From Sulfidibacterium sp036244975 (GTDB lineage Bacteria > Bacteroidota > Bacteroidia > Bacteroidales > F082), in the NCBI GenBank assembly GCA_036244975.1, contig BTTE01000037.1, forward strand, positions 1-27,020: 27,020 bases of DNA, read 5' to 3'. The notes below the pieces were generated by a model. That model was given only the letters and a program-made list of their open reading frames with translations. It was not told where the DNA came from and searched no databases. The number at the start of each line of letters is the position of its first letter. Positions within the stretch are counted from its first letter, which is position 1. Of this stretch, positions 7,401 through 15,678 are shown one piece after another. A program made the translations under genes and the position numbers.

Positions 7401-8979
7401 GATCGATGGCCGGGTTGGTAACCTGAGCAAAAATTTGTTTGAAATAATTAAATAAGCGCTGGGGCTGTCGTGAAAAAACCGCTGTTGGCGTATCATTTCC
7501 CATGGAGCCAATCGGTTCCACTCCGGTGCTTGCCATGGTTTGTATCAGCCATTCCATTTCTTCTTTTGTGTAAGAAAAGGCCCTGGCAAAGGTGTGAAAA
7601 TTTTCTATGGCAGAAGGAACCCGTTTTTTCACTTTGATATCCTTCATCATCAAACGGTTTTCCTTCAGCCACATGGAGTAAGGGTTACGGCGGCTGAGTT
7701 GGTCTTTCACCTCCTTATCGGGAATAATTGTTCCCAGTTGGGTGTCCACCAACAGGATTTTGCCCGGTCGGAGTCTTCCTTTTTCTATAATCTCTTCCGG
7801 GGCAAAATGTTGAACACCCACCTCCGAAGCCATAATCATTAAATCGTTTTTGGTTATAACATAACGCGAAGGTCTTAATCCGTTTCTGTCGAGCGTTCCG
7901 CCTATGTACCGGCCATCGGAAAAAACCATGGCTGCCGGGCCATCCCAGGGCTCCATAATGGTAGAATGGTATTCGTAAAAGGCTTTCAGACTTTCGGGGA
8001 TGGGATTTTTTTCATTGAACGATTCTGGGATCATCATACACATGGCGTGGTCAAGCGAACGACCGGTCATGTGCAAAAACTCCAGCACATTGTCAAAAGA
8101 GGCTGAATCCGATTTCCCCTCTTCTATGACCGGTAAAATCTTCTCCAAATCTTCTCCGAATACGTCCGATTTCAACAAGCCCTCACGTGCATGGGTCCAC
8201 AGCCGGTTTCCTTTGATGGTATTTATCTCTCCGTTGTGTGCCAGCAGGCGAAACGGCTGAGCCAACGCCCAGGTGGGAAAGGTATTGGTACTAAAGCGGG
8301 AATGTACCAGCGCAATGGCTGATTTAAATTGCGGGTGTTGAAGGTCTGGATAATAGGCCCGAAGCTGATGGGGGGTGAACATCCCTTTGTAAATGATGGT
8401 TTTGGAAGACAGGCTAAGGATATAGAAAACCTCTTTTTGAGATATTTCTAAAGTATGGACCCTTTTTTCGGTCAGTTTCCGCACCATATAGAGTTTGCGT
8501 TCCAGCTCGTCCTGTTCCAGTGCCGCCTTTACAAAAACCTGTTTTATCGACGGCTCGGTAGTTTTGGAAATTTCTCCCAGTACGGATGAATTGACAGGCA
8601 CATCGCGAAAAGCTACCAAATCCAGTCCCTCTTCTTTTATGGTATTGGTTAGAATTTCCAAACAGGCTTTGGCTTCCTTTTCAATTCCCGGTAAAAATAT
8701 CAAACCGGTTCCATATCCCCCTTTTTCAGGCACCTCAACTTTTAATATCTCTTTGATAAATTCGTGTGGTATTTGCATTAAAATACCTGCACCATCGCCA
8801 CTGGCATCGTCGGCACCTCTTGCTCCGCGGTGATCCAGGTTTTGCAGGACTTCAAACCCCCTTTCAACGATAGCATGTGAAGGCTCCCCTTTGATATGGG
8901 TTACAAAACCAATCCCGCAATTGTCATGCTCATTTTCCGGGTTATACATCCCTTCCTTCTGTGGAAATCCCATCACCAT
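4456..8979 (-). CDS. gltB: Glutamate synthase large (alpha) subunit
   Basis: A 1507-residue subunit with the usual domain order. It begins with a class II glutamine amidotransferase domain whose nucleophile is Cys21 in 'HDNCGIGFVTHIKGEPSHAI'; the 20 residues before it would be a propeptide removed on maturation, as in this family. A central domain follows, then the FMN-binding synthase domain ('NPKARVSVKLVSEGGVGTIA', 'IIISGGEGGTGASP'). The 3Fe-4S ligands are in 'CVMMRKCHMNTCPMG'. The C-terminal GXGXG beta-helix contains 'GMSGGIAYVLDEAG'. It hydrolyses glutamine and channels ammonia to 2-oxoglutarate. ATG at 8979 and at 8973 (Met3) are both plausible starts. It leads the gltBD operon and is divergent from serB. 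Confidence 0.97.
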   Translation of the reverse strand: MVMGFPQKEGMYNPENEHDNCGIGFVTHIKGEPSHAIVERGFEVLQNLDHRGARGADDASGDGAGILMQIPHEFIKEILKVEVPEKGGYGTGLIFLPGIEKEAKACLEILTNTIKEEGLDLVAFRDVPVNSSVLGEISKTTEPSIKQVFVKAALEQDELERKLYMVRKLTEKRVHTLEISQKEVFYILSLSSKTIIYKGMFTPHQLRAYYPDLQHPQFKSAIALVHSRFSTNTFPTWALAQPFRLLAHNGEINTIKGNRLWTHAREGLLKSDVFGEDLEKILPVIEEGKSDSASFDNVLEFLHMTGRSLDHAMCMMIPESFNEKNPIPESLKAFYEYHSTIMEPWDGPAAMVFSDGRYIGGTLDRNGLRPSRYVITKNDLMIMASEVGVQHFAPEEIIEKGRLRPGKILLVDTQLGTIIPDKEVKDQLSRRNPYSMWLKENRLMMKDIKVKKRVPSAIENFHTFARAFSYTKEEMEWLIQTMASTGVEPIGSMGNDTPTAVFSRQPQRLFNYFKQIFAQVTNPAIDPIRESLVMSLTNYIGSLNSNILSESPDHCRLIKFLDPILINTDLGKIKDLKDEMFTHATIPMLFPANRGMAGFKKAFDGMLKAAEDAVDDKKNFIILSDRALNNEMAPFPSLLSVAAVHHHLIQKKKRMQVGIIVETGEVREVNHFALLLGFGASVVNPYLAFAAIDRLVKEKKIDMEYYAARENYIRAVNKGLLKIFSKMGISTIRSYHGAQIFEAIGISRELAEKYFTGTASPLGGIGMEEIFREYSQFHKDAFQVKDPKQKFLFSNTGIYSWRKEGEDHAWNPETIGLLQWATRTNNYTKYKEYSTLVNKYNRKPSFIRGCLKVKRNPIPLDEVEPAENIMKRFVTGAMSYGSISKETHEAIAIAMNTIGGRSNTGEGGEDPARFDTLKQSAVKQIASGRFGVTNNYLTHADELQIKIAQGAKPGEGGQLPGYKVNKIIAKTRKSTPGITLISPPPHHDIYSIEDLAQLIYDLKVTNPKARVSVKLVSEGGVGTIAAGVAKARADLIIISGGEGGTGASPVSSIKHVGLPVELGIAETQQTLVMNKLRGRVKLQVDGQLKNAQDIVKMACLGAEEFGFATSVLIVLGCVMMRKCHMNTCPMGIATQDKELRKRAIGKSEYVINFFRFLAEEVREQLAEMGYSKFEDIVGRADLLEEDREVFGWKMKNIDFSALLSMPKKDEKVVRRNTLSINGRFIEEHLDFKLIKEANKAIKGKEKVWLFHPIFNTDRTTGAMLSGEISKRYGEKGLPRDTISASFAGTAGQSFGAFLVKGITFRLEGDANDYIGKGLSGGKIIVVPPQSSAFKPEENIIIGNSTFYGATRGEAYIRGIAGERFCVRNSGAIAVVEGTGDHCCEYMTGGRVVVLGKTGRNFAAGMSGGIAYVLDEAGDFDYYCNKGLVDLIKVEDKTDMDELQELINKHLLFTQSHLAAKILTNWDEYLPKFVKVIPFEYRKVLEEMKIRELERKLKLTEDNPSHLE

Positions 8980-9200
8980 TGTTCAAAAATTTTATTAGTA
9001 TTTTACATTTCCGGTTTATAACTGGCTAACATAGCGTGGCCTTTGTTATTCCGTTTTCCTTCGGTAAAGAAACTGTTTTTCTTACCAAATAAATCCATAC
9101 AAACAAAACAAATTCCCCTCAACGATTATGGACTCAAAGCCTTTTTGTGACAATGTTCCCATGAATGAAGGGAAACAAGTGTTTTGCTTGAGAATTACTC

Positions 9201-9208
9201 CAAAAGTA
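9201..9208 (-). promoter_or_regulatory. Possible -7 box for gltBD
   Basis: TACTTTTG on the minus strand matches TAnnTTTG, about 222 bases upstream of the gltB ATG. No TTG sits at the right -33 distance, so the match could be chance in AT-rich DNA. No closer box was found. Confidence 0.25.
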
Positions 9209-9522
9209 AAGAAATAAACCGGTTTTAGTAAATTTCAGCTCCTTAAAGGTACAGCTAATCCATACGTTTTTTTGCACCATCCGGGTTGAAACTAATTTTT
9301 AATTTATTTATTTACTGAATCTTATATAGATATTGCTGTTGAAAAAAGTAATGGATAAATAAAAACAAGGGTTAAACAGAGATTTTTGCTAAAGTCAGGT
9401 TCTGCAAACGATTTTTATAACAGAAATCTCTCCTCTCCGCAAAAAAAGCAGTGTTCTTACAGGAAATTTTGTTTTCCGGTGATAATTTGGTGAAAAAAGC
9501 GGGTCTCTTCATAGATATATTT

Positions 9523-9530
9523 TAATTTTG
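9523..9530 (+). promoter_or_regulatory. -7 box for serB
   Basis: TAATTTTG is an exact TAnnTTTG match ending 23 bases before the serB ATG, so the expected leader is short (about 17 bases). A -33 TTG at standard spacing is not present. Confidence 0.5.
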
Positions 9531-9553
9531 CTTTTTCAAAATTTACCAAAGTC

Positions 9554-10780
9554 ATGGCAGATATCAGCAAAGAAATTATTCTCCTCAACATTTCGGGAAA
9601 AGACAAGCCCGGCTTAACGGCTTCGCTTATGGACGTCCTCGCGCAATATAATGTAAATATTCTGGATATGGGTCAGTCGGTGATTCACCAGGATCTTGGT
9701 CTGGGTATTTTGTTTGAAGTGCCGAAAGAGTCAAAGTCATCAAGTATCTTAAAAGACCTGCTTTTTAAAGCTTATGAGCTGGACACTCATATTAAATTTA
9801 CCCCCATCCCCATTGACAGGTACGAAGAATGGGTGGGCAAGCAGGGCAAAGAACGTTACATTATTACCGTACTGGCGCCCAGGCTTACGGCCTCTAATTT
9901 ATCACAAGTGGCAAAGGTTATTGTCGGGCAGCAATTGAACATCGATACTATTTCCCGTTTATCGGGCAGGAAATCTTTAAGGAAGAAGGATAAAATCACC
10001 AAAGCGGTGGTTGAATTTTCCGTCCGCGGAACGCCGGTGGACATTGCTGCCATGAAGCAGGCCTTGTTGAATATTGCCTCCGGCAGCGATTTTGATATTG
10101 CTTTTCAGGAAGACAATGTTTACCGTCGAAGCCGGCGGTTGGTTTGTTTCGATATGGACTCAACCCTGATACAAACGGAAGTAATCAATGAGCTGGCCGA
10201 AAAAGCAGGAGTTGGCACAGAGGTGAAAAAAATCACTACGAGAGCCATGCGAGGCGAAATTGATTTTAAAGAGAGTTTTAGGCAGAGAATAGCCCTTTTA
10301 AAAGGCCTAAACGAATCGGTTTTAAAAGAAATTGCCGAAAATCTGCCTGTTACCGAAGGCGCCGAGCGGCTTTTGCGCACACTAAAACAGTATGGCTATC
10401 GTACGGCCATTCTTTCGGGAGGGTTTACCTATTTCGGAAATTACCTGAAAAACAGGCTGGGCATTGATTATGTTTTTGCTAACGAGCTGGAAATAAAAAA
10501 CGGGAAACTTACCGGACGGCATTTACATGAAATTGTGGATGGAAAACGAAAAGCCGAGTTACTGGAATTGCTGGCTTTTAAAGAAGACATTCATCTGGAA
10601 CAGGTTATTGCGGTGGGTGATGGCGCTAATGACCTTCCCATGTTGGAAAAAGCGGGATTAGGCATTGCTTTTCATGCCAAACCCACGGTAAAAGCCTCCG
10701 CACAACATGCCATCTCCGTCAACGGCCTTGACACCATTCTGTATCTGCTTGGTTTCCGCGACAGGGAAATTAATGTGTGA
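9554..10780 (+). CDS. serB: Phosphoserine phosphatase with N-terminal ACT domains
   Basis: A 408-residue protein for the last step of serine biosynthesis, hydrolysis of O-phosphoserine. Residues 8-80 ('IILLNISGKDKPGLTASLMD') are an ACT domain, and residues of about 108-190 look like a second; these usually bind an amino acid, probably serine, as feedback. The HAD phosphatase domain begins near 196: motif I is 'CFDMDSTL' with the nucleophile Asp200 and acid/base Asp202; motif II is the Ser in 'TAILSGGFTYF'; the motif III Lys is probably in 'VDGKRKAELL'; motif IV is 'AVGDGANDLPML'. The two-ACT form is longer than the E. coli enzyme and is common in Bacteroidota and actinobacteria. It is monocistronic, divergent from gltB and convergent with cfa with a 30-bp gap. 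Confidence 0.95.
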   Translation: MADISKEIILLNISGKDKPGLTASLMDVLAQYNVNILDMGQSVIHQDLGLGILFEVPKESKSSSILKDLLFKAYELDTHIKFTPIPIDRYEEWVGKQGKERYIITVLAPRLTASNLSQVAKVIVGQQLNIDTISRLSGRKSLRKKDKITKAVVEFSVRGTPVDIAAMKQALLNIASGSDFDIAFQEDNVYRRSRRLVCFDMDSTLIQTEVINELAEKAGVGTEVKKITTRAMRGEIDFKESFRQRIALLKGLNESVLKEIAENLPVTEGAERLLRTLKQYGYRTAILSGGFTYFGNYLKNRLGIDYVFANELEIKNGKLTGRHLHEIVDGKRKAELLELLAFKEDIHLEQVIAVGDGANDLPMLEKAGLGIAFHAKPTVKASAQHAISVNGLDTILYLLGFRDREINV

Positions 10781-10810
10781 GACAGACTTGTTCTTCTTTT
10801 CGTCGCTTTA

Positions 10811-11923
10811 CTATCCAATACGGCAGAGCGGCAAAGCCCGGCCGGGTTTGGTCATTACAAACTGCCACAACTGATTGAAACGTGAGCGGAATCCTCCGGC
10901 ACTGCTTAATAGAAAAAAGCACCACATGCGGTAGAAACGGTCATCGTAAGTATCTTTTAGCTGCTGCCAGGCTTTTTCAAAGTTGGCATACCAGGCCATA
11001 AGTGTTTTGTCGTAATCGGGGCCAAAGTTATGAACGTCCTCAATTAGAAACAGACCTTCGGCAGCTTTGGCAACTTGTGACACAGAGGGGATCATGCCAT
11101 TGGGGAAGATGTATTTGTTAGTCCACTTGTTTACATAAGACATACTGGTATTATTCCCAATGGTGTGAATCAGGGAAATCCCATCTTCCGTAAGGCAACG
11201 GTCCACCACTTCCATATAAGTCCGGTAATTTTTATAACCCACGTGCTCGAAAAACCCAATGGAAAGTACGGCATCGAATTTACCCTTCACCTCGCGGTAG
11301 TCCTGAAACCGTAATTCAACCGGCAAATCCCGGCAGAGCTCCTGTCCCAGTTCTATTTGTTTCTTGGAGATACTCACGCCCACCACTTCGACGTCGTATT
11401 TCTCAGTGGCGTATTTGGCAAAACCGCCCCATCCGCAACCGATATCGAGCACTTTCATTCCGGGTTTCAGCTCCAGCTTTCTACATATCATGTCTAATTT
11501 GGCTTCCTGGGCTTCGTCTAAGTTTTTGGCATTTTTCCAATAGGCACAGGAATATATCATTCTTTTACCCAGCATTTTCCGGAATAAATCGTTTCCCAGG
11601 TCGTAATGTTCACGGCCTACGCGTTTGGACTTTTTCTTTGTTTGTTGGTTGAACAATTTGGTGGACAAAATAAAGAGCAGGGTTTTCCAATCCCGTTTTA
11701 TCTTTTGTTCCAAACGGGCCAGGAGAATTTTATTAAAAAATTCATCTAATGCTTCAACATCCCACCAGCCGTCCATGTACGACTCGCCAATGCCCAGTTC
11801 GGTTTCCGTAATCCAACGTTTATACACACGTTCATCCTGAACCTGCACATCCCATGGATTGTTGCCGTTTAGTGTGATGCCCGCCTGATCCAATAGAGAC
11901 TGAACAACTATTTTAGGATTCAT
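10811..11923 (-). CDS. cfa: Cyclopropane-fatty-acyl-phospholipid synthase family methyltransferase
   Basis: A 370-residue protein, close to the usual 380. It is expected to transfer a methylene group from S-adenosylmethionine to double bonds of membrane phospholipid acyl chains. The SAM-binding motif is 'KVLDIGCGWGGFAKYATEKY'. Other family signatures are 'REHYDLGNDLFRKML', 'MIYSCAYWKNAKNLDEAQEA', 'FDAVLSIGFFEHVGYKNYRTY' and 'IFPNGMIPSVSQVAKAAEG'. The start is well fixed: AAAGGAGGGAGG lies 5 bases before the ATG, and a complete promoter lies 32-60 bases upstream. It follows the riboflavin operon on the same strand but has its own promoter and is separated by a hairpin, so it is probably transcribed independently. 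Confidence 0.93.
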   Translation of the reverse strand: MNPKIVVQSLLDQAGITLNGNNPWDVQVQDERVYKRWITETELGIGESYMDGWWDVEALDEFFNKILLARLEQKIKRDWKTLLFILSTKLFNQQTKKKSKRVGREHYDLGNDLFRKMLGKRMIYSCAYWKNAKNLDEAQEAKLDMICRKLELKPGMKVLDIGCGWGGFAKYATEKYDVEVVGVSISKKQIELGQELCRDLPVELRFQDYREVKGKFDAVLSIGFFEHVGYKNYRTYMEVVDRCLTEDGISLIHTIGNNTSMSYVNKWTNKYIFPNGMIPSVSQVAKAAEGLFLIEDVHNFGPDYDKTLMAWYANFEKAWQQLKDTYDDRFYRMWCFFLLSSAGGFRSRFNQLWQFVMTKPGRALPLCRIG

Positions 11924-11928
11924 CTTAA

Positions 11929-11940
11929 CCTCCCTCCTTT
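11929..11940 (-). promoter_or_regulatory. Strong ribosome binding site of cfa
   Basis: AAAGGAGGGAGG on the minus strand, 5 bases before the ATG, is an unusually good Shine-Dalgarno for a window in which most genes lack one. Confidence 0.75.
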
Positions 11941-11955
11941 TCCTTTATATTTATG

Positions 11956-11986
11956 CAAAATTAATACATTCTGCCGCTAAATGCAA
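11956..11986 (-). promoter_or_regulatory. Promoter of cfa
   Basis: On the minus strand, TTG (11986-11984), a 20-base spacer, then TAATTTTG (11963-11956). Both elements and their spacing fit the Bacteroidota housekeeping promoter. The -7 box is 32 bases upstream of the ATG, leaving room for the strong ribosome binding site. Confidence 0.65.
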
Positions 11987-12004
11987 GCATAAATAAGACC
12001 GGGG

Positions 12005-12032
12005 ATTTCCGGTAAAAGTAGTACCCGGAAAT
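12005..12032 (-). terminator. Hairpin after ribH, possible end of the riboflavin operon
   Basis: A perfect 8-bp inverted repeat, ATTTCCGG (12005-12012) and CCGGAAAT (12025-12032), sits 22 bases past the ribH stop and before the cfa promoter. No run of T follows it, so it is not a standard intrinsic terminator. It may instead mark or protect the mRNA end. Confidence 0.4.
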
Positions 12033-12054
12033 GTGCAGCGCAGGAACGGAATGT

Positions 12055-12522
12055 TTACCCGGTAATTTTCGGAAGTAAATTTGCCATTTCAATAGCCGTA
12101 ACTGCCGCATCAAAACCTTTATTTCCGGCTTTCGTTCCGGCACGTTCAATGGCTTGCTCAATACTGTCGGTGGTCAGGATACCGAAAATAACCGGCATTT
12201 CCGTATCCAACGAAACAGAAGCGATGCCTTTGGACACTTCTGCCGAGACATAATCAAAATGCGGCGTTGCACCCCGGATTACGGCACCGAGACAGATTAC
12301 CGCATCATATTTCCTGCTTTTTGCCATAAGCTTAGCCACGAGGGGAATTTCAAAAGCTCCCGGTGACCAGGTTACTTCAATATTCTCTTCCTTCACTTCG
12401 TGCCGCCTTAAAGCATCCAATGCTCCATCGAGGAGCTTGCTTCCGATAAACTCATTAAATCTTCCAACAACAATTCCGAACTTAAAATCACCGCCAATTA
12501 ATTTTCCTTCTGTTTTTTTCAT
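12055..12522 (-). CDS. ribH: 6,7-dimethyl-8-ribityllumazine synthase
   Basis: A 155-residue protein from the ATG at 12522, preceded by AAGG at good spacing. A longer frame begins 20 codons upstream inside ribBA but adds non-homologous sequence. The enzyme condenses 5-amino-6-ribitylaminouracil with dihydroxybutanone phosphate to lumazine, the direct riboflavin precursor, and usually forms pentamers or icosahedral shells. Signatures are 'GIVVGRFNEFIGSKLLDGA', 'VTWSPGAFEIPLVAK', 'AVICLGAVIRGATPHFDYV' with the catalytic His, and 'PVIFGILTTDSIEQAIERAG'. It is last in the operon, 28 bp after ribBA, and followed by a hairpin. Confidence 0.96.
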   Translation of the reverse strand: MKKTEGKLIGGDFKFGIVVGRFNEFIGSKLLDGALDALRRHEVKEENIEVTWSPGAFEIPLVAKLMAKSRKYDAVICLGAVIRGATPHFDYVSAEVSKGIASVSLDTEMPVIFGILTTDSIEQAIERAGTKAGNKGFDAAVTAIEMANLLPKITG

Positions 12523-12550
12523 GATACCTTGTTTAAATATACTTGTGTTT

Positions 12551-13774
12551 TTATTTGTACTCCATAATATGTGTGAGAACATGCCCCATTTTCTCCGCTT
12601 TGGTGGTCATGTAAAATAAATTTCTTTCGTTATGATTCATTTCTATGGGTATGCGTTCCGATATTTCAATTCCATGGCGCTCCAGTTGTTCTATTTTATC
12701 CGGATTATTTGTCATAAGTTTGATTTTTTTAATTCCAAGGTAAGCTAACATTTCCGCTCCTGTTTCATATTCTCTAAGGTCAGGGGCAAAACCGAGGGCT
12801 TCGTTCGCTTCTACCGTGTCAAGACCTTTTTCCTGCAACTGATAGGCTTTCAGTTTATTTAATAAGCCAATGCCCCGGCCTTCCTGTCGCAGATATATCA
12901 ATACCCCGCGGCCTTCCTCTGCTATTCGTCGCATGGCTTCATTTAGCTGGTCTCCGCAATCGCACCGGAGAGAACCGAAAACGTCGCCTGTAAGACATTC
13001 CGAATGAACCCGTACCAGGCAGGGTTCCGGGTCATTTATATCTCCCATCACCAGGGCAACATGTTCTTTTCCCGTTATTTTATGTTCGAAGCCAATTACT
13101 TTAAAAATACCATGTTTGGTGGGTAGTTTGGCTTCCGTAACATAACGGGCTATACTTTCCGTTCTTCTCCGGTATTCAATAAGCGAGGCAATACTTATGA
13201 GTTTCAGCTTATGTTTCTCCCTGTATTTGATAAGGTCAGGGAGACGGGCCATACTTCCATCCTCGTTCAAAACCTCACAAATGACCCCGGCGGGCTTTAG
13301 CCCGGCAAGTTTGGCCAAATCAACAGCGGCTTCCGTATGCCCGGGCCGGGACAGAACGCCTTCGTCTTTGGCTTGCAGGGGAAATATATGTCCCGGCCGT
13401 GAGAAATCATTCGCCGTTGCAGCCGGATTTAAAAGCTGCTGAATGGTAAACGACCGCTCGAAAGCAGAAATACCGGTTTTGGTTTTTTCGGCGTCAACGG
13501 AAACGGTAAAGGCGGTTTGATGATGGTCTGAATTATGATTCACCATTTTACCTATTTGCAAAAACCGGAGCCTCTCGCCTGTCATGGGCATACAAATCAA
13601 TCCTCTCCCGAATTTGGTCATAAAGTTAATGGCTTCGGGACTTACTTTTTCTGCAGCCATCACGAGGTCTCCTTCATTCTCCCGGTTCTCATCATCCACA
13701 ACAAGAACCATTTTCCCGGCTTTGATGTCTTCCAATCCTTCTTCAACCGTATTGAAATATTCTTTTAAACTCAT
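12551..13774 (-). CDS. ribBA: Bifunctional 3,4-dihydroxy-2-butanone-4-phosphate synthase / GTP cyclohydrolase II
   Basis: A 407-residue fusion. The N-terminal half (about 1-203) is the RibB domain making dihydroxybutanone phosphate from ribulose 5-phosphate, with 'VDDENRENEGDLVMAAE' (acidic metal and substrate residues) and 'SRPGHTEAAVDLA'. The C-terminal half (about 205-400) is RibA, opening the GTP ring, with zinc ligands in 'HSECLTGDVFGSLRCDCGDQ' and then 'YLRQEGRGIGLLNKLKAY'. Both halves keep their catalytic motifs, so both activities are expected. It supplies both branches of the pathway. It starts 32 bp after ribE and is under the FMN riboswitch with the rest of the operon. Confidence 0.96.
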   Translation of the reverse strand: MSLKEYFNTVEEGLEDIKAGKMVLVVDDENRENEGDLVMAAEKVSPEAINFMTKFGRGLICMPMTGERLRFLQIGKMVNHNSDHHQTAFTVSVDAEKTKTGISAFERSFTIQQLLNPAATANDFSRPGHIFPLQAKDEGVLSRPGHTEAAVDLAKLAGLKPAGVICEVLNEDGSMARLPDLIKYREKHKLKLISIASLIEYRRRTESIARYVTEAKLPTKHGIFKVIGFEHKITGKEHVALVMGDINDPEPCLVRVHSECLTGDVFGSLRCDCGDQLNEAMRRIAEEGRGVLIYLRQEGRGIGLLNKLKAYQLQEKGLDTVEANEALGFAPDLREYETGAEMLAYLGIKKIKLMTNNPDKIEQLERHGIEISERIPIEMNHNERNLFYMTTKAEKMGHVLTHIMEYK

Positions 13775-13806
13775 TTTCTTTATAATTTTCTATGTGATTA
13801 AACATG

Positions 13807-14460
13807 TTATAGAAACCCATTCTCAGATAGAAAGCGCGTGTCAATCTCTCGTTTGGCATTTTGACTTTCCTGTGATTGGGTTAAAAAATTTCTGACATAT
13901 TTTCCTATCATATCGGTTTCGATATTTACTTTTTCTCCTGTTTTTTTTGTCAATAAAGTTGTCTCCCGGGCCGTATGAGGAATTATGGAAACCTGAAAAT
14001 TATCACTTCCTGTCTTTGTAATTGTCAGAGAAATCCCATCAACAGCAACAGAGCCTTTATCCACCATTTGGGCGGCAAGGTTTTTTGGTGTTTTGATGGT
14101 CATCAGTGTCGCAATTCCGTCTTTCTGTATCCGGGTGATTTCTCCAACGCCATCCACATGTCCCGCAACCAAATGACCGGCTACGCGGTCCGACAGCCGC
14201 ATGGCCCGTTCCAGATTTACCCGGTTACCGGTTTTCATATCCTTAAAATTAGTATGCTTCACTGTTTCGGCCATAATATCCACCGTAAAACTATCTTTTG
14301 TAAGGTTTACCACGGTTAAACAAGCGCCGCTTGTACACACACTGTCGCCCAACCGCAACTCCTCCATAATTTTACTCGCGGCAATGGTGATTTGAAAAGA
14401 GACTTCTCCTTTTCGGATAGCCCTAACCTCTCCTGTTTCTTCTATTAATCCTGTAAACAT
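13807..14460 (-). CDS. ribE: Riboflavin synthase (alpha chain)
   Basis: A 217-residue protein that dismutates two lumazines into riboflavin and the pyrimidine precursor. The start 'MFTGLIEETGEV' is diagnostic. It is built of two similar lumazine-binding barrels: 1-97, with 'DSVCTSGACLTVVNLTKDSF', and about 98-195, with 'GHLVAGHVDGVGEITRIQKD' and 'VDGISLTITKTGSDNFQVSI'. The C-terminal helix 'MIGKYVRNFLTQS' would drive trimerisation. A tail of about 20 residues beyond it is slightly longer than usual. Only one base separates it from the ribD stop, indicating translational coupling. Confidence 0.96.
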   Translation of the reverse strand: MFTGLIEETGEVRAIRKGEVSFQITIAASKIMEELRLGDSVCTSGACLTVVNLTKDSFTVDIMAETVKHTNFKDMKTGNRVNLERAMRLSDRVAGHLVAGHVDGVGEITRIQKDGIATLMTIKTPKNLAAQMVDKGSVAVDGISLTITKTGSDNFQVSIIPHTARETTLLTKKTGEKVNIETDMIGKYVRNFLTQSQESQNAKREIDTRFLSENGFL

Positions 14461-14461
14461 T

Positions 14462-15577
14462 TTATAAATATGCTTCTATTAATACATCGTTACCAAAGCG
14501 CCTACAGTTTACCTGTTTCAATTCGGGCACCTGCGCTATTTCCTTAAAACCGGCTCCTTCGACGGGGGTGATGGCTTCTTTGCCTCCTATAATCTTTGGA
14601 GCTATGAAAGCATAAACTTTATCTGCCTGTTGCTGCTGAAACAGGGAAAAGTTCAAGGTGCCTCCTCCTTCAACCAGAACACTGTCGATTCCCTTTTTTC
14701 CAATCTCTGCCATAAGAAAAGCCATATCAACATGGCCGTCTTTTTCGGGACAAAGAATAATTTCTATTCCTTTTTGTTGTAAAAATGCTCTTTTCTGTTT
14801 GTCGGAACGGGCGGTAACAGCCATCCATGCCGGAGCCACCCGGGTGTCCAATACCGGAGCATTTTCCGGAGTCTTCAATTGGCTGTCCACAATTATCCGG
14901 ATGGGTTGTTTCGTTTTTTTCGATCTGATTCTGCTGGTAAGAAGAGGGTTGTCTTTTAGAACTGTATTAACGCCAACCATAACGGCCATGTAATCGTTGC
15001 GGAGTTGATGGACAAACCTGCGTGAAAGTTCGTTGGTAATCCATTTTGAATCGCCGGTGGAGGTGGCAATTTTACCATCCAGGCTGGCAGCGGTTTTAAC
15101 GGCAACAAAAGGAATTTGGGTTTGAATAAATTTGAAAAAACGCTCATTCAGTTGCCGGGCTTCTGCTTCCAGCAAGCCAGTTTTGACTTCAATTCCGGCA
15201 TGACGCAGCAATTCAACACCTCGTCCGGCAACAAGAGGATTGGGGTCAAGGATGGCAACAACGACTTTTTTAAAACCCTGTTTGATAATTTCCGGAGAAC
15301 AGGCCGGTGTTTTTCCATAATAGGAGCAGGGTTCGAGGCTAACGTAGAGGGTTGCATCCCGAACCGGTTCCACGGCTTTACGCATAGCATTGATTTCGGC
15401 ATGCGGGCCTCCAAATAGCTCATGCCATCCTTCCCCGATAATTTTTCCATCTTTTACGATGGTCGCCCCAACCATGGGATTCGGCGCTGTAAAACCCCTT
15501 CCTTTCTTCGCGAGGTGAAGCGTATGACGCATTATTTTTCGATCAAATCTTACGTCGCTAACTTTATTTTCAGACAT
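14462..15577 (-). CDS. ribD: Bifunctional riboflavin deaminase-reductase
   Basis: A 371-residue enzyme for the second and third steps of the GTP branch of riboflavin synthesis. The N-terminal deaminase carries the zinc motifs 'GGPHAEINAM' and 'LEPCSYYGKTPACSPEII', after the family opening 'GRGFTAPNPMVGATIV'. The C-terminal reductase includes 'VKTAASLDGKIATSTGDSKW', 'GVNTVLKDNPLLTSRI' and 'DSVLVEGGGTLNFSLF'. I chose the ATG at 15577; the frame extends to a TTG at 15592, but that lies in the terminator stem. The ATG directly follows the terminator's seven-T run, and the only SD-like bases (GAGGG) are in the hairpin's 3' arm. It leads the riboflavin operon. Confidence 0.94.
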   Translation of the reverse strand: MSENKVSDVRFDRKIMRHTLHLAKKGRGFTAPNPMVGATIVKDGKIIGEGWHELFGGPHAEINAMRKAVEPVRDATLYVSLEPCSYYGKTPACSPEIIKQGFKKVVVAILDPNPLVAGRGVELLRHAGIEVKTGLLEAEARQLNERFFKFIQTQIPFVAVKTAASLDGKIATSTGDSKWITNELSRRFVHQLRNDYMAVMVGVNTVLKDNPLLTSRIRSKKTKQPIRIIVDSQLKTPENAPVLDTRVAPAWMAVTARSDKQKRAFLQQKGIEIILCPEKDGHVDMAFLMAEIGKKGIDSVLVEGGGTLNFSLFQQQQADKVYAFIAPKIIGGKEAITPVEGAGFKEIAQVPELKQVNCRRFGNDVLIEAYL

Positions 15578-15611
15578 AAAAAAAGCCCTCAAATTTTACA
15601 AACTTCAGGGC
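15578..15611 (-). terminator. Rho-independent terminator of the FMN riboswitch
   Basis: On the minus strand, 15611-15585 forms GCCCT-G-AAGTTT / GTA loop / AAATTT-G-AGGGC: 11 bp including one G-U, plus one G-G mismatch. Seven T (15584-15578) follow immediately and abut the ribD ATG. The 5' arm GCCCTGAAG (15611-15603) can instead pair with CTTCGGGGC (15793-15785), the 5' side of the aptamer, through 9 bp with one G-U. That is a ready-made antiterminator. Confidence 0.88.
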
Positions 15612-15678
15612 ATATCCAACGTGAGGCAATATTCAAAACATACCCGCCAACGCGTGCATATTTTAATACCGGTCTCTT

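Larger units (their letters stand above)
8980..9553. other. Divergent intergenic region between gltB and serB
   Basis: These 574 bases are AT-rich and hold no convincing gene on either strand. They contain a minus-strand TACTTTTG (9208-9201) that could start gltB transcription with a leader of more than 200 bases, and a plus-strand TAATTTTG (9523-9530) close to serB. No large hairpin, riboswitch core or repeat was recognised. Confidence 0.5.

Noticed and set aside
12523..12582. Longer ribH start 20 codons upstream
   Set aside because: It overlaps ribBA, adds residues not seen in lumazine synthases, and the ATG at 12522 has AAGG at proper spacing.
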